This document shows positions 7,865 to 14,234 of a DNA stretch of 19,745 nt, in pieces (the first letter of the stretch is position 1; each line of letters starts with the position of its first letter). The translations under genes were made by a program, and so were the position numbers. The stretch lies in NCBI GenBank assembly GCA_014379395.1, contig JACMLV010000811.1, forward strand, positions 1 through 19,745. Reading direction: 5' to 3'. Source of the stretch: Burkholderiaceae bacterium (GTDB lineage Bacteria > Pseudomonadota > Gammaproteobacteria > Burkholderiales > Burkholderiaceae_D). A model generated the notes under the pieces. It was not told the DNA's origin and did not search any database. It saw nothing but the letters and a program-made list of their open reading frames with translations.

Positions 7865-8245
7865 ATGGAAACCAGTATGGAAACAAGTAACAAAGTTGAG
7901 CGCCTGCACGTGGGCAAACGCCTGTCCGAGGCGGCGATCCACAACGGCGCCGTGTATCTGGCCGGCCAGATCGCCGACGACACCGCGCAGGGCATCGCCG
8001 GCCAGACCCGCCAGGTGCTGGCCCACATCGACCGTCTGCTGGCCGAGGCCGGCAGCGACAAGGGCGCGATCCTGTCGTGCCAGATCTACCTGCCCGACAT
8101 GGCCGACTTCGCCGGCATGAACGAGGTCTGGGACGCCTGGGTGGCGCCCGGCCACGCGCCGCCGCGCGCCACCGTCGAGGCGAAGCTGGCCGATCCGGCC
8201 TGCCTGATCGAGGTCGTGATCGTCGCCGCCCAGCATCGGGAGTGA
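7865..8245 (+). CDS. RidA/YjgF/TdcF-like enamine/imine deaminase
   Basis: A 126-residue RidA-family protein. These small trimeric enzymes hydrolyse reactive enamines such as 2-aminoacrylate formed by PLP enzymes. The key arginine is present in PPRATVEAKL (Arg101, equivalent to E. coli RidA/TdcF Arg105) and the conserved glutamate is Glu116 (E. coli Glu120), followed by the VVIVAA strand. The N-terminus is a little long; a second ATG 12 nt downstream sits in a near-duplicate of the first start context, so either may be used. It is followed by relA with one nt between stop and start, implying translational coupling. It is a divergent RidA-like member rather than certainly RidA itself. Confidence 0.88.
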   Translation: METSMETSNKVERLHVGKRLSEAAIHNGAVYLAGQIADDTAQGIAGQTRQVLAHIDRLLAEAGSDKGAILSCQIYLPDMADFAGMNEVWDAWVAPGHAPPRATVEAKLADPACLIEVVIVAAQHRE

Positions 8246-8246
8246 C

Positions 8247-10493
8247 ATGGTTTCCATCGCGATTCAAGACGGCGCTTCCGCCGGCCAACTGCTGCAGGGT
8301 CTGGGCGAGGCCGACAGCGCGCGGGTGCGCGACGCGCTGGCCTACGCCGCCGAGGTGTACGCCGGCCGCCTCAATTTCAGCGGCCAGCCGGCGTTCGAAT
8401 TCTCGCTCGGCGTGGCCAACACGCTGGCCTTCCTGCGCAGCGACGCCGAAACCCGCATCGCCGGCCTGCTGTTCGAGCTGACCCTGCTCGAGCCGACCCA
8501 GGCCGGCCTGCTCGAGGCGCGCTTCGGCCAGCAGGTGGCCGACTTGGCAGCCGGCGTGCGCCAGTTGATCCGGCTGCGCGAACTGACCCTGGGCCAGCAC
8601 GGCGGCGGCGGGCGCGGGCGCAACGCCGCCCAGCAGGGCATGGCACAGGTGGAGACGCTGCGCAAGATGCTGCTGGCGATGGCCAGCGACATGCGCGTGG
8701 TGCTGGTGCGGCTTGCCTCCTGCGTGATCAATCTGCGCTACTTCGCCGACCAGAAGCGCTTCGACGACTACACCGCCGCCTACGGGCGCGAGACGCTCGA
8801 CCTGTACGCGCCGCTGGCCAACCGGCTCGGCATCTGGCAGCTCAAGTGGGAGCTGGAGGACCTGTCGTTCCGCTTCATCGAGCCGGAGGCCTACAAGCGC
8901 ATCGCCAAGATGCTCGAAGAAAAACGCATGATGCGCGAGGGCTTCGTCTCGTCGGCCATCCTGCGCCTGCAAAGCGAGCTGGCCCAGGCCGGCATTCAAG
9001 CCGAGGTGTTCGGCCGTCCCAAGCATATCTACAGCATCTGGAACAAGATGCGCGGCAAGGAGCTCGATTTCAGCGAGCTCTACGACGTGCGCGCCTTCCG
9101 CGTCATCGTCGCCGACGTCAAGACCTGCTACACGGTGCTGGGCGTGGTGCACAACATCTGGACCCCGATCCCGAAGGAGTTCGACGACTACATCTCGCGC
9201 CCGAAGCCCAACGGCTACCAGTCGCTGCACACGGTGGTCACCGCCGACGACGGCCGCCCGCTCGAAGTGCAGATCCGCACCAACGAGATGCACAGCTTCG
9301 CCGAGTACGGCGTGGCGGCGCACTGGCGCTACAAGGAGGAGGGCGGCTCCAACTTCTCGGGCCAGAAATACGACGAGAAGATCGCCTGGCTGCGCCAGCT
9401 GCTGGCCTGGAAGTCGGACGTGGCCGAGTCCGTCGTCGGGCAGGAGGAGATCCAGCGCGAGTGGGTCGAAAAGCTCAAGTCGGCCACGCTCGACGACCGC
9501 ATCTTCGTGCTCACGCCGCAGGCGCGGGTGCTCGAACTGCCGGTCGGCGCCACGCCGATCGACTTCGCCTACCACTTGCACACCGACATCGGCCACCGCT
9601 GCCGCGGCGCGCGCGTGGACGGCGTCATGGTGCCGCTCAACACGGCGCTGAAGAACGGCCAGACCTGCGAGATCATCACCGCCAAGGGCGCGCCCGGCAC
9701 GGCCGGCCCGTCGCGCGACTGGCTCGGCGCCGACTACGCCGCCAGCAACCGCACCCGCTCCAAGGTGCGGGCCTGGTTCCACGCCATCGACATCGAGGAG
9801 ACCCTGTCGCACGGGCGCGCGCTGGTGGAGAAGGCGCTGCAGCGCGAGGGCAAGACCGCCGTCAACCTGGAGGCGCTGGCGCAAAAGCTCGGCTTCGCCA
9901 AGGTCGACGAGTTGTTCCTGTCGGTCGGCAAGGACGAGTTCAAGATGCGCCACCTGGAGCTGGCGCTGCACGACGGCGGCGACGCGTCGGAGCCGGAGGA
10001 CGCGGTGGTGCTCGGCAAGAGCCGCGCCTCCAGCGTCGAGCAGGGCGCCAAGTCGGGCGTGCTGGTGGTCGGCACCGAGGGCTTGATGACGGCGCTGGCC
10101 AAGTGCTGCAAGCCGGCGCCGCCGGACCCGATCCTCGGCTTCGTCACGCGCGGCAAGGGCGTCTCGATCCACCGCGCCACCTGCAAGAACTTCGCCGAGA
10201 TGCGCGCCCATGCGCCCGAGCGCGTGATCGAAACCGAATGGGGCCGCGCCGCCAAGGACACCGTCTATCCGGTCGACCTGTTCGTGCTGGCCGGCGACCG
10301 CCAGGGCCTGCTGCGCGACATCTCGGAAGTGTTCTCGCGCGAGAAGATCAACGTCATCGGCGTCAACACCCAAAGCGCCAAGGGGCAGGCGCGCATGACC
10401 TTCACGGCCGAGATCGGCGCGACGGCGCAATTGTTGAAGGCGCTTTCCGCGATCCAGGACGTGAGCGGGGTGTTGGAGGCGCGCCGGGCGTAG
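8247..10493 (+). CDS. relA: (p)ppGpp synthetase RelA
   Basis: A 748-residue long RSH protein that makes (p)ppGpp from ATP and GTP/GDP on stalled ribosomes. The N-terminal pseudo-hydrolase domain (about 1-200) lacks the HD active-site motif: the AALLHD-like position reads AGLLFE. The synthetase domain (about 235-365) has GRPKHIYSIWNKM, catalytic Asp280 and Glu340, and GYQSLHT (323-329). The EFDD at 311-314 is the acidic ExDD signature of monofunctional RelA, against RxKD in bifunctional enzymes. TGS (about 415-480), a conserved Cys pair at 620-621 with His642/Cys646, and a C-terminal ACT domain (about 675-745) follow. GGGAG precedes the ATG, and the gene directly follows the RidA-like gene. 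Length matches E. coli RelA (744). Another RSH protein (SpoT-like) must exist elsewhere to degrade ppGpp. Confidence 0.96.
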   Translation: MVSIAIQDGASAGQLLQGLGEADSARVRDALAYAAEVYAGRLNFSGQPAFEFSLGVANTLAFLRSDAETRIAGLLFELTLLEPTQAGLLEARFGQQVADLAAGVRQLIRLRELTLGQHGGGGRGRNAAQQGMAQVETLRKMLLAMASDMRVVLVRLASCVINLRYFADQKRFDDYTAAYGRETLDLYAPLANRLGIWQLKWELEDLSFRFIEPEAYKRIAKMLEEKRMMREGFVSSAILRLQSELAQAGIQAEVFGRPKHIYSIWNKMRGKELDFSELYDVRAFRVIVADVKTCYTVLGVVHNIWTPIPKEFDDYISRPKPNGYQSLHTVVTADDGRPLEVQIRTNEMHSFAEYGVAAHWRYKEEGGSNFSGQKYDEKIAWLRQLLAWKSDVAESVVGQEEIQREWVEKLKSATLDDRIFVLTPQARVLELPVGATPIDFAYHLHTDIGHRCRGARVDGVMVPLNTALKNGQTCEIITAKGAPGTAGPSRDWLGADYAASNRTRSKVRAWFHAIDIEETLSHGRALVEKALQREGKTAVNLEALAQKLGFAKVDELFLSVGKDEFKMRHLELALHDGGDASEPEDAVVLGKSRASSVEQGAKSGVLVVGTEGLMTALAKCCKPAPPDPILGFVTRGKGVSIHRATCKNFAEMRAHAPERVIETEWGRAAKDTVYPVDLFVLAGDRQGLLRDISEVFSREKINVIGVNTQSAKGQARMTFTAEIGATAQLLKALSAIQDVSGVLEARRA

Positions 10494-10507
10494 CGATAAA
10501 AAAGCCC

Positions 10508-10536
10508 TTGTCTTTGTTCGGATCGCTCTCTATAAT
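10508..10536 (+). promoter_or_regulatory. Strong sigma-70 promoter for tRNA-Val and the thrS leader
   Basis: TTGTCT (10508-10513), a 17-nt spacer and a perfect TATAAT (10531-10536) end 10 nt before the tRNA-Val 5' end, so transcription would start at or just before the mature tRNA. It begins only 15 nt after the relA stop. No equally good promoter is seen between the tRNA and thrS. Confidence 0.88.
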
Positions 10537-10546
10537 GCTGGTCTTC

Positions 10547-10623
10547 GGGCGGTTAGTTCAGCTGGTTAGAATACTTGGTCGACATCCAAGGGGTCGGGGA
10601 TTCGAATTCCTCACCGCCCACCA
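10547..10623 (+). tRNA. tRNA-Val (anticodon GAC)
   Basis: A 77-nt cloverleaf including an encoded CCA. The acceptor is GGGCGGT/ACCGCCC, D-stem GTTC/GAAT, anticodon stem CTTGG/CCAAG, variable region GGGTC, T-arm GGGGA-TTCGAAT-TCCTC (one G-U pair), discriminator A. The anticodon loop is TCGACAT, giving anticodon GAC (10581-10583, valine). Position 33 (10580) is C rather than the nearly universal U. It lies between relA and thrS and is probably cotranscribed with the thrS leader. Confidence 0.9.
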
Positions 10624-10655
10624 GAATTTGTAAAAGCGCGAAAGGCAAGCCGGTT

Positions 10656-10697
10656 ATGACACCGCGAACGACTACCAGTATTTGGGAGCGACGCTAG
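10656..10697 (+). CDS. thrL-like: Threonine-rich leader peptide of thrS
   Basis: A 13-codon ORF, MTPRTTTSIWERR, stopping at TAG. Four of its 13 codons are Thr (ACA, ACG, ACT, ACC: every Thr codon once), three of them in a row at 10668-10676. AAAGG (10641-10645) is 10 nt upstream as a ribosome-binding site. It lies 33 nt after the tRNA-Val CCA end and 24 nt before the terminator hairpin that precedes thrS. By analogy with trpL/hisL/pheM-type leaders, its translation should sense charged tRNA-Thr. The assignment rests on composition plus the overlapping RNA pairings; it is not established by homology. The name is descriptive only. Confidence 0.72.
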   Translation: MTPRTTTSIWERR

Positions 10698-10750
10698 TCG
10701 AAGGCTTTCTTTTGCGAAAGAAAAAAGCGCGGCTAGTCCGCGTTTTTTTT
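10669..10750 (+). promoter_or_regulatory. Transcription attenuator of thrS (alternative RNA structures)
   Basis: Three mutually exclusive pairings can be drawn. Region 1:2 is CGACTA (10669-10674, inside the Thr codons) with TAGTCG (10695-10700). Region 2:3 is GCTAGTCG (10693-10700) with CGGCTAGT (10730-10737), 8 bp with two G-U pairs, enclosing an AT-rich hairpin (GCTTT 10704-10708 with AAAGC 10724-10728). Region 3:4 is the terminator (GCGCGG 10727-10732 with CCGCG-T 10738-10743). The leader stop codon lies inside region 2. A ribosome stalled on the Thr codons would hide region 1 and allow 2:3, giving readthrough; one reaching the stop would hide region 2 and allow termination. The logic is that of the trp attenuator and is inferred from sequence only. 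Confidence 0.68.
10721..10750 (+). terminator. Rho-independent terminator upstream of thrS
   Basis: Six A and GCGCGG (10721-10732), loop CTAGT, then CCGCG (10738-10742) and eight T. The G/C core is 5 bp plus a G-U pair, extended by A-T pairs. It lies 98 nt after tRNA-Val and 72 nt before the thrS start. It can end the tRNA transcript and is the terminator arm of the proposed attenuator. Confidence 0.88.
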
Positions 10751-10821
10751 CGTCCCCGTTTTTGTTCTTGTCTTTGTCCCGTTTACACCCTACTGGCGCG
10801 CGCGCCGACTTGGAGATCAAT

Positions 10822-12729
10822 ATGCTTACAGTCCGACTTCCCGATGGTTCCGCGCGTCAGTTCGACGGCCCGCTGACCGTGGCGCAGGTCGCCGCCAGTA
10901 TCGGCGCCGGCCTGGCCAAGGCGGCGCTGGCCGGGCGGGTCGACGGCCAGTTGGTCGACACCTCGTTCCTGATCGAAAAGGACGCCGAACTGGCGATCGT
11001 CACCGACAAGGACGCCGACGGCCTGGAAGTGATCCGCCACTCGACCGCCCACTTGCTCGCCTACGCCGTCAAGGAATTGTTCCCCGACGCCCAGGTCACG
11101 ATCGGGCCGGCGATCGAAAACGGCTTCTATTACGATTTCTCGTACAAGCGCCCGTTCACCCCGGACGATCTGGCGGCGATCGAAAAGAAGATGACGGAGC
11201 TGGCCAAGAAGGACGAGCCGATCACGCGCCAGGTGCTCTCGCGCGACGCCGCCGTCGATTACTTCAAGTCGATCGGCGAGGCCTACAAGGCCGAGATCAT
11301 CGCCTCGATCCCGGCCGACCAGGACGTGTCGCTCTATACCGAAGGCAAGTTCACCGACTTGTGCCGCGGCCCGCACGTGCCGTCGACCGGCAAGCTGAAG
11401 GTGTTCAAGCTGATGAAGCTGGCCGGCGCCTACTGGCGCGGCGATTCCAAAAATGAAATGCTGCAACGGGTCTATGGCACCGCCTGGGCCAAGAAGGAAG
11501 ACCAGGAAACCTATCTGCACAATCTGGAGGAGGCGGAAAAGCGCGACCACCGCAAGCTCGGCAAGCAGCTCGACTTCTTCCACTTCCAGGACGAGGCGCC
11601 GGGCCTGGTGTTCTGGCATCCGAAGGGCTGGAGCATCTGGCAGCAGGTCGAGCAATACATGCGCGCCATCTACCAGGCCGGCGGCTACCAGGAAGTCAAG
11701 GGTCCGCAGATCCTCGATCGCTCGCTGTGGGAAAAGACCGGCCACTGGGATAATTACCGCGAAAACATGTTCTGCACCGAGTCGGAAAACCGCGCCTACG
11801 CGCTGAAGCCGATGAATTGCCCGGGTCATGTGCAGATTTTCAATTCGAACATGCGCAGCTACCGCGATCTGCCGCTGCGCTACGGCGAATTCGGCCAGTG
11901 CCACCGCAACGAGCCGTCCGGCGCGCTGCACGGCATCATGCGCGTGCGCGGCTTCACCCAGGACGACGGCCACATCTTCTGCACCGAGGAGCAGATTCCG
12001 GCCGAGGTGGAGGCCTTCCACACCCAGGCGATGGCGGTCTACGCGGCGTTCGGCTTCGAGCGGATCGACGTCAAGCTGGCGTTGCGGCCAAGCAGCCGCA
12101 TCGGCAGCGACGAGAGCTGGGACGTGGCCGAGGAGTCCCTGCGCTCGGCGCTGCGCGCCTGCGGCGTGAGCTGGACCGAGTTGCCGGGCGAGGGCGCGTT
12201 CTACGGCCCGAAGATCGAATACCACCTGAAGGACAGCCTGGGCCGCGCCTGGCAGGTCGGCACCATGCAGATCGATCCGTCGATGCCGGGCCGCCTGAGC
12301 GCCGAATATGTCGCGGTCGACAATTCGCGCAAGGTGCCGGTCATGCTGCACCGCGCGATCGTCGGTTCGCTGGAACGTTTTATCGGCATCCTGATCGAAA
12401 ACTACGCCGGCGCGCTGCCGCTCTGGTTGGCGCCGGTGCAAGTGTCGGTGCTCAACATCTCCGACGCGCAGGCCGATTATGTGCAGGATGTGGTGGCAAA
12501 GCTGCGCAAAGCGGGCTTGCGCGTGCAAGCCGATTTGCGCAATGAGAAGATTACCTATAAAATACGCGAACATTCCGTTCAAAAACTGCCTTACATCATT
12601 GTGGTCGGCGATAAAGAGCGGGAAGCCGGAACCGTGGCCGTGCGGGCGCGGGGCAATGTCGACTTGGGCGTGATGTCCGTCGAAGCCCTGGCGCAGCGAC
12701 TGCAAGACGAAGTCGAGCGTAAAGCCTGA
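10822..12729 (+). CDS. thrS: Threonine-tRNA ligase
   Basis: A 635-residue class II synthetase that charges tRNA-Thr. Domains in order: TGS (1-62); editing domain with HSTAH (73-77) and CRGPH (Cys181, His185); catalytic core with motif 2 around HRNEPSG (361-367) and motif 3 (510-520); anticodon-binding domain (from about 540). Zinc ligands Cys333, His384 and His510 match E. coli Cys334, His385 and His511, so the enzyme should be active. The ATG at 10822 is preferred because GGAG lies six nt upstream and the product starts as a TGS domain; in-frame TTG codons upstream are unlikely starts. It is preceded by a Thr-rich leader and terminator, and followed by infC after 46 nt. Confidence 0.97.
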   Translation: MLTVRLPDGSARQFDGPLTVAQVAASIGAGLAKAALAGRVDGQLVDTSFLIEKDAELAIVTDKDADGLEVIRHSTAHLLAYAVKELFPDAQVTIGPAIENGFYYDFSYKRPFTPDDLAAIEKKMTELAKKDEPITRQVLSRDAAVDYFKSIGEAYKAEIIASIPADQDVSLYTEGKFTDLCRGPHVPSTGKLKVFKLMKLAGAYWRGDSKNEMLQRVYGTAWAKKEDQETYLHNLEEAEKRDHRKLGKQLDFFHFQDEAPGLVFWHPKGWSIWQQVEQYMRAIYQAGGYQEVKGPQILDRSLWEKTGHWDNYRENMFCTESENRAYALKPMNCPGHVQIFNSNMRSYRDLPLRYGEFGQCHRNEPSGALHGIMRVRGFTQDDGHIFCTEEQIPAEVEAFHTQAMAVYAAFGFERIDVKLALRPSSRIGSDESWDVAEESLRSALRACGVSWTELPGEGAFYGPKIEYHLKDSLGRAWQVGTMQIDPSMPGRLSAEYVAVDNSRKVPVMLHRAIVGSLERFIGILIENYAGALPLWLAPVQVSVLNISDAQADYVQDVVAKLRKAGLRVQADLRNEKITYKIREHSVQKLPYIIVVGDKEREAGTVAVRARGNVDLGVMSVEALAQRLQDEVERKA

Positions 12730-12775
12730 TCACTCGCAGCACGTCCGTTTTTTAAGATTTTTAAAGGAAACTGCA

Positions 12776-13297
12776 ATAGCTACTGACAAGTCGCATCGCA
12801 TCAACGGCGAAATTACCGCCCCTGAAATGCGTTTAAGTGGGGTCGAGAACGAGCCGCTCGGTATCGTGAGCCTGGCCGAAGCCTTCCGTCTGGCCGAAGA
12901 GGCGAACGTCGATCTGGTCGAGATCGCGCCGACGGCGCAGCCGCCGGTGTGCCGTTTGATGGACTACGGCAAATTCAAGTATTCGGAGCAGAAGAAGGCT
13001 CACGAAGCGAAATTGAAGCAGAAAATCATCCTGGTCAAGGAAGTCAAATTCCGTCCCGGCACCGATGATGGCGACTACAACATCAAGTTGCGCAATCTGA
13101 TCAAATTCCTCGACGAAGGCGACAAGACCAAGATCACGCTGCGCTTCCGCGGTCGCGAGATGGCGCACCAGGACATCGGTTTCCGCATGCTCGAGCGCTT
13201 GAAGGCCGATCTGGAACCGTATGGCCAGGTCGAGCAGTTTCCGAAGATGGAAGGGCGCCAGATGATCATGGTGCTCTCGCCGAAGAAGAAAAAGTAA
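12776..13297 (+). CDS. infC: Translation initiation factor IF-3
   Basis: A 173-residue IF3, which binds the 30S subunit, prevents premature 50S joining and checks the start codon. The conserved N-terminal segment (RINGEI, residues 8-13) lies upstream of the first ATG (12827), so the true start must be earlier. ATA at 12776 fits best: AAAGGA (12763-12768) is seven nt upstream, and the product begins M-ATDKSHRINGEI. IF3 N-domain (to about 75), linker, and C-domain with LRFRGREMAHQ and the terminal MVLSPKKKK follow. Rare start codons on infC are known (ATT in E. coli) and make its translation self-limiting, because IF3 itself discriminates against them. Confidence 0.93.
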   Translation: MATDKSHRINGEITAPEMRLSGVENEPLGIVSLAEAFRLAEEANVDLVEIAPTAQPPVCRLMDYGKFKYSEQKKAHEAKLKQKIILVKEVKFRPGTDDGDYNIKLRNLIKFLDEGDKTKITLRFRGREMAHQDIGFRMLERLKADLEPYGQVEQFPKMEGRQMIMVLSPKKKK

Positions 13298-13486
13298 GGC
13301 CGTGGGCGGTCGCGGTGTGCGCTTGAGTGTGGCGCGCAGCGGCGGCCCCGGAAGCATTTGCGCCAGCGGCCCGGCAACGGGCGGCGGGCGCGAACTGCGG
13401 CGGACTCGCATCCGTCGCATCACCAGTGAAAGCAGGCATCTAAGCGCAACGCACCGTTGCCACCTGCAATCCTGTTAAAAATGGAG

Positions 13487-13504
13487 CTGTCCATAAAAGG
13501 ACAG
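13487..13504 (+). promoter_or_regulatory. Hairpin over the rpmI ribosome-binding site
   Basis: CTGTCC (13487-13492) pairs perfectly with GGACAG (13499-13504) across the loop ATAAAA. The Shine-Dalgarno AAAAGGA (13495-13501) lies in the loop and 3' arm, so the closed form would block rpmI translation. The 213-nt infC-rpmI gap also holds a GCAACG/CGTTGC hairpin (13446-13460). In enterobacteria L20 represses rpmI-rplT by binding a leader at this place; the same control here is inferred. Confidence 0.5.
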
Positions 13505-13510
13505 ATTGCT

Positions 13511-13708
13511 ATGCCAAAGATGAAAACCAAAAGCTCCGCGAAGAAACGTTTTCGCGTGCGTCCAGGTGGAACTGTCAAGTCGGGTCACGCTTTCAAACGC
13601 CACATCCTGACCAAGAAAAGCACCAAGGTCAAGCGCCAGTTGCGCGGCACCACGAATGTCAATGCGGCAGACGTCAAGTCCGTCTACCGCATGATGCCAA
13701 CAGCTTAA
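13511..13708 (+). CDS. rpmI: 50S ribosomal protein L35
   Basis: A 65-residue basic protein, exactly the usual L35 length. It starts MPKMKTKSSAKKRFRV and contains the family pattern KRHILTKKSTKVKRQLRG. The ATG at 13511 gives the canonical N-terminus; a longer in-frame start at 13457 would cover the regulatory leader and is rejected. AAAAGGA lies upstream, within a hairpin. It is followed by rplT after 26 nt. Confidence 0.97.
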   Translation: MPKMKTKSSAKKRFRVRPGGTVKSGHAFKRHILTKKSTKVKRQLRGTTNVNAADVKSVYRMMPTA

Positions 13709-13734
13709 TCTCACACTCAATTTAAGGAGTTACT

Positions 13735-14094
13735 ATGCCTAGAGTAAAACGTGGGGTTACAGCTCGTGCCCGTCATAAAAAGATCTTAAACCAAGCTAAA
13801 GGCTACCGTGGTCGCCGCAGCAAGGTCTACCGGATCGCCAAGCAAGCGGTCATGCGCGCAGGCCAATACGCCTACCGCGACCGCCGCAACAAGAAGCGCG
13901 TCTTCCGCGCACTGTGGATCACCCGTATCAACGCGGCTTCGCGCGAACACGGCATGACCTACAGCGTGTTCATGAACGGCCTGAAAAAAGCTTCGATCGA
14001 ACTGGACCGTAAGGTTCTGGCCGATATGGCTGTGATGGACAAGCCGGCCTTCGCCGCGATTGTCAACGCAGTGAAAGCAAAAATCGCCGCGTAA
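13735..14094 (+). CDS. rplT: 50S ribosomal protein L20
   Basis: A 119-residue L20, an early 23S rRNA-binding assembly protein. It shows the standard basic N-terminal extension (MPRVKRGVTARARHKKILNQ), AKGYRGRRSKVYRIAKQAVM and the C-terminal globular part with DRKVLADMAV. Strong AAGGAG six nt before the ATG. In E. coli L20 is also the autogenous repressor of rpmI-rplT. It is the last gene before a clear terminator. Confidence 0.97.
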   Translation: MPRVKRGVTARARHKKILNQAKGYRGRRSKVYRIAKQAVMRAGQYAYRDRRNKKRVFRALWITRINAASREHGMTYSVFMNGLKKASIELDRKVLADMAVMDKPAFAAIVNAVKAKIAA

Positions 14095-14137
14095 GCGCGA
14101 TTGCAGGTTGACGCCGCTTCGCGCGGCGTGAAAAGAG

Positions 14138-14170
14138 CGGGGCAGAGGTGTAGACCTGTGCCCCGTTTTT
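14138..14170 (+). terminator. Rho-independent terminator after rplT
   Basis: CGGGGCA/TGCCCCG (7 bp), one G-G mismatch, then AGGT/ACCT and a GTAG loop, followed by TTTTT. A second hairpin (ACGCCGC/GCGGCGT, 14111-14129) lies just upstream. It separates the infC-rpmI-rplT unit from pheST. No Phe-rich leader peptide is seen, so it looks like an ordinary terminator rather than a pheST attenuator. Confidence 0.85.
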
Positions 14171-14234
14171 GATTGTGGATGCGGCGCCCCGCCTTGAGCG
14201 GCCGCGCGCCCGCCGGTACAGGAAAAACATACGC

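Noticed and set aside
7788..10430. 880-codon open frame on the minus strand opposite relA
   Set aside because: Its product is Arg/Ala/Gly/His-rich low-complexity sequence with no domain, typical of antisense shadows in high-GC DNA; the plus strand encodes an intact RelA.
10624..10655. Separate thrS promoter just after the tRNA
   Set aside because: Only a weak TGTAAA box without a good -35; the strong promoter before the tRNA is a better explanation.
14095..14234. Possible pheST attenuator like E. coli pheM
   Set aside because: A terminator is present, but no short ORF rich in Phe codons and no clear alternative pairing was found; it looks like the end of the rplT operon.
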